A stretch of 7,469 nucleotides of DNA from assembly GCA_964577215.1 (NCBI GenBank), contig CAZNYK010000164.1, positions 1 to 7,469 of the forward strand. The letters run 5' to 3'. Within the stretch, counting starts at the first letter, position 1. The number at the start of each line of letters is the position of its first letter. Below the pieces are notes generated by a model that saw nothing but the letters and a program-made list of their open reading frames with translations, had not been told where the DNA came from and made no database searches. The position numbers and the translations under genes were made by a program. This stretch comes from UBA2329 sp964577215. GTDB lineage: Bacteria > Bacteroidota > Bacteroidia > Chitinophagales > Saprospiraceae. Shown in pieces: positions 7,301 through 7,469 of the stretch.

Positions 7301-7469
7301 GCCACCTACACTGCGAGAGTGAGTGTTCCAGGTTGTGAAAAAACGATTAGCATCGTCATAGAGGTTGACTCGCTTCCTTCCAGCCGCCAAATCACTGCCG
7401 ATCCGGTCAAGGATCCCTACTGCCGCGGCGATATCGTACTGCTCACTTCGCCGATCTACGAACCCGGCG
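4328..7469 (+). CDS. large secreted multidomain adhesin-like protein, 3' partial
   Basis: An unbroken frame of 1047 codons with no stop before the window ends, so the C terminus is missing. Residues 1-19/20 are a signal peptide (MKFSLLFFILFAFSGLVIA), so the product is exported. Visible segments: a domain with VNDNC (23-27), DVWFAFT (71-77) and a C-terminal VCITEF near 166-171, typical of Bacteroidota exoproteins; a CUB-like domain at about 186-292 (DSGGPAGNYQNGENLTFTICP); a segment with EVVYAF (342-347) that resembles the first domain; a segment at about 435-612 with DIDFSVWGPF (505-514) and VFVVLVNDFG (590-599); then Ig/PKD-like repeats from about 623 on. Such proteins usually end in a gliding-motility or type IX sorting domain; here that is inference, because the end lies outside. 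A surface adhesin or matrix protein is the likely role. There is no catalytic motif. Start ATG 4328 follows ATAACCA and is fixed by the signal peptide. High Asn/Thr/Gly/Pro/Cys content fits an extracellular protein. Confidence 0.92.
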   Translation, partial: MKFSLLFFILFAFSGLVIAQAPVNDNCSGLIDLGVAPTCPTTIFTNVNATASDIGFGNNPSCFNGGSAQRDVWFAFTVSDTIVDYSISVTGNGNGPNGIPITNPQIAVYRGDCSFDNLAEISCISSPNGSNQVVLDILGLTPGVTYFLRINDYSATASPNWGDFAVCITEFVPAFNMGDAPGTTSCFGTLYDSGGPAGNYQNGENLTFTICPADFHQCIEIAVQDFNIENNDDRLNIFNGNSTSAPLIGFISGVNPSTQPFLIQAATGGCVTLQFVSDAFVSSSGFELTWSCSPLACSGSSFDNPVVINNVPFTQSGATTCDDASNLNASPCGNDAFLNGPEVVYAFNSPGGICVGIQITGALPGTGVLVLNGPPGDPATICVASNANGTINSADLRTPGTYYIVVANRNGCTPYNISITPTECELPAGLVNALCNPLNGCIDDGGVPSVFQFQDGFQDIDLIQGVNQGCWLGVGAEADFYWFTIQAQSDGPFGFILAGAGPPSDIDFSVWGPFSQEQVCNTPGIVINTVSNSQPIRSSWTGGSQPTGMADIHPVSGIAVTDDYDCGSPATPGAGGDRFVRTIPAIEGQVFVVLVNDFGNQIGSEGISVDWSPSEPEVLAPLPPVITGGDTTICIGQSAQLSVITGIGNVSWVDPNGTLSCTNCPNPIATPTETTTYTALIDAVCYDEAIPVRVVVFDVDAGPDLTVCRGEQIQIVSGTNYDNATYQWTAPAGVTLSCTDCPDPLVQGSEAGTFTITVQLITPDCILEDNMNLEVLPQPAPQFSISDDLEICTGDTVNIGGTATPGVSYSWSSIPGGFASGASDPSVSPVQTTTYFLSATNADCPLTSFDSVKVTVFLSPELVVAGDTAVCQGAGIILGATNVSPDVMYEWTGPDLITDPADPNTSAFPETAGTYTLRAVRGACDVESSFEVTITPIDIQLLNPDTVRICQGEVVNLQVNTVPANVEAVWAPSLWLSNNVGNNIQATPLTTATYTARVSVPGCEKTISIVIEVDSLPSSRQITADPVKDPYCRGDIVLLTSPIYEPG
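6194..7469 (+). repeat. tandem Ig/PKD-like domain repeats in the exoprotein
   Basis: At least six divergent protein-level repeats, the last cut by the window end. Each begins with a block of the form D-x-x-(I/V)-C-x-G followed by a hydrophobic strand, has a central tryptophan strand (VSWVDP, YQWTAP, YSWSS, YEWTGP, VWAPS) and ends in a T-x-T-Y/F-T-type strand. The leading cysteines are at residues 634, 708, 792, 871, 950 and 1032, spaced 74-84 residues apart. The first two units share the motif LSCT(N/D)CP(N/D)P (6302-6328 and 6533-6559). At DNA level the repeats are strongly diverged. Confidence 0.8.

Noticed and set aside
1..7469. CRISPR, tRNA, rRNA, insertion sequence, toxin-antitoxin or phage-defence genes
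   Set aside because: Nothing matching these was seen on either strand; the window is filled by six ordinary-density genes.

Overview
The window reads as chromosomal DNA of a member of the Bacteroidota, most likely an environmental lineage related to Saprospiria (Lewinella/Haliscomenobacter-like). Three things support this. Two promoters carry the Bacteroidota-type -7 element TAnnTTTG with a TTG element about 19 bases upstream. None of the genes has a purine-rich Shine-Dalgarno site. One very large secreted mosaic protein with CUB-like and Ig/PKD-like units resembles the gliding-motility/type IX-secreted adhesins of this phylum. The lineage call is inference from family resemblance, not a search.

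Layout: (1) 67-771 (+) is a small alpha/beta-hydrolase. (2) Three genes on the minus strand read 3045 to 774: pyruvate dehydrogenase E1 alpha (pdhA), a membrane-anchored coiled-coil protein of unknown function 12 bases downstream, and, after a 103-base gap, a Crp/Fnr-family regulator whose stop lies 2 bases from the hydrolase stop. (3) 3046-3210 is a divergent regulatory region between pdhA and fbp. (4) 3211-4245 (+) is class I fructose-1,6-bisphosphatase. (5) 4246-4327 holds a promoter bracketed by a perfect 10-bp inverted repeat. (6) 4328 to the window end (+) is an unbroken reading frame of at least 1047 codons with a signal peptide. It continues beyond the window.

Metabolically, pdhA commits pyruvate to acetyl-CoA while fbp commits carbon to gluconeogenesis. 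They are transcribed head to head from one short region, which would suit opposed or coordinated control. The nearby Crp/Fnr regulator is a candidate for such control, but nothing in the sequence proves it. The large surface protein has its own promoter and is probably an independent unit.

I found no mobile element, CRISPR array, rRNA, tRNA or recognisable defence system. Apart from the large mosaic exoprotein and its bracketed promoter, the window is ordinary core-genome content. No gene-free stretch exceeds 300 bases.
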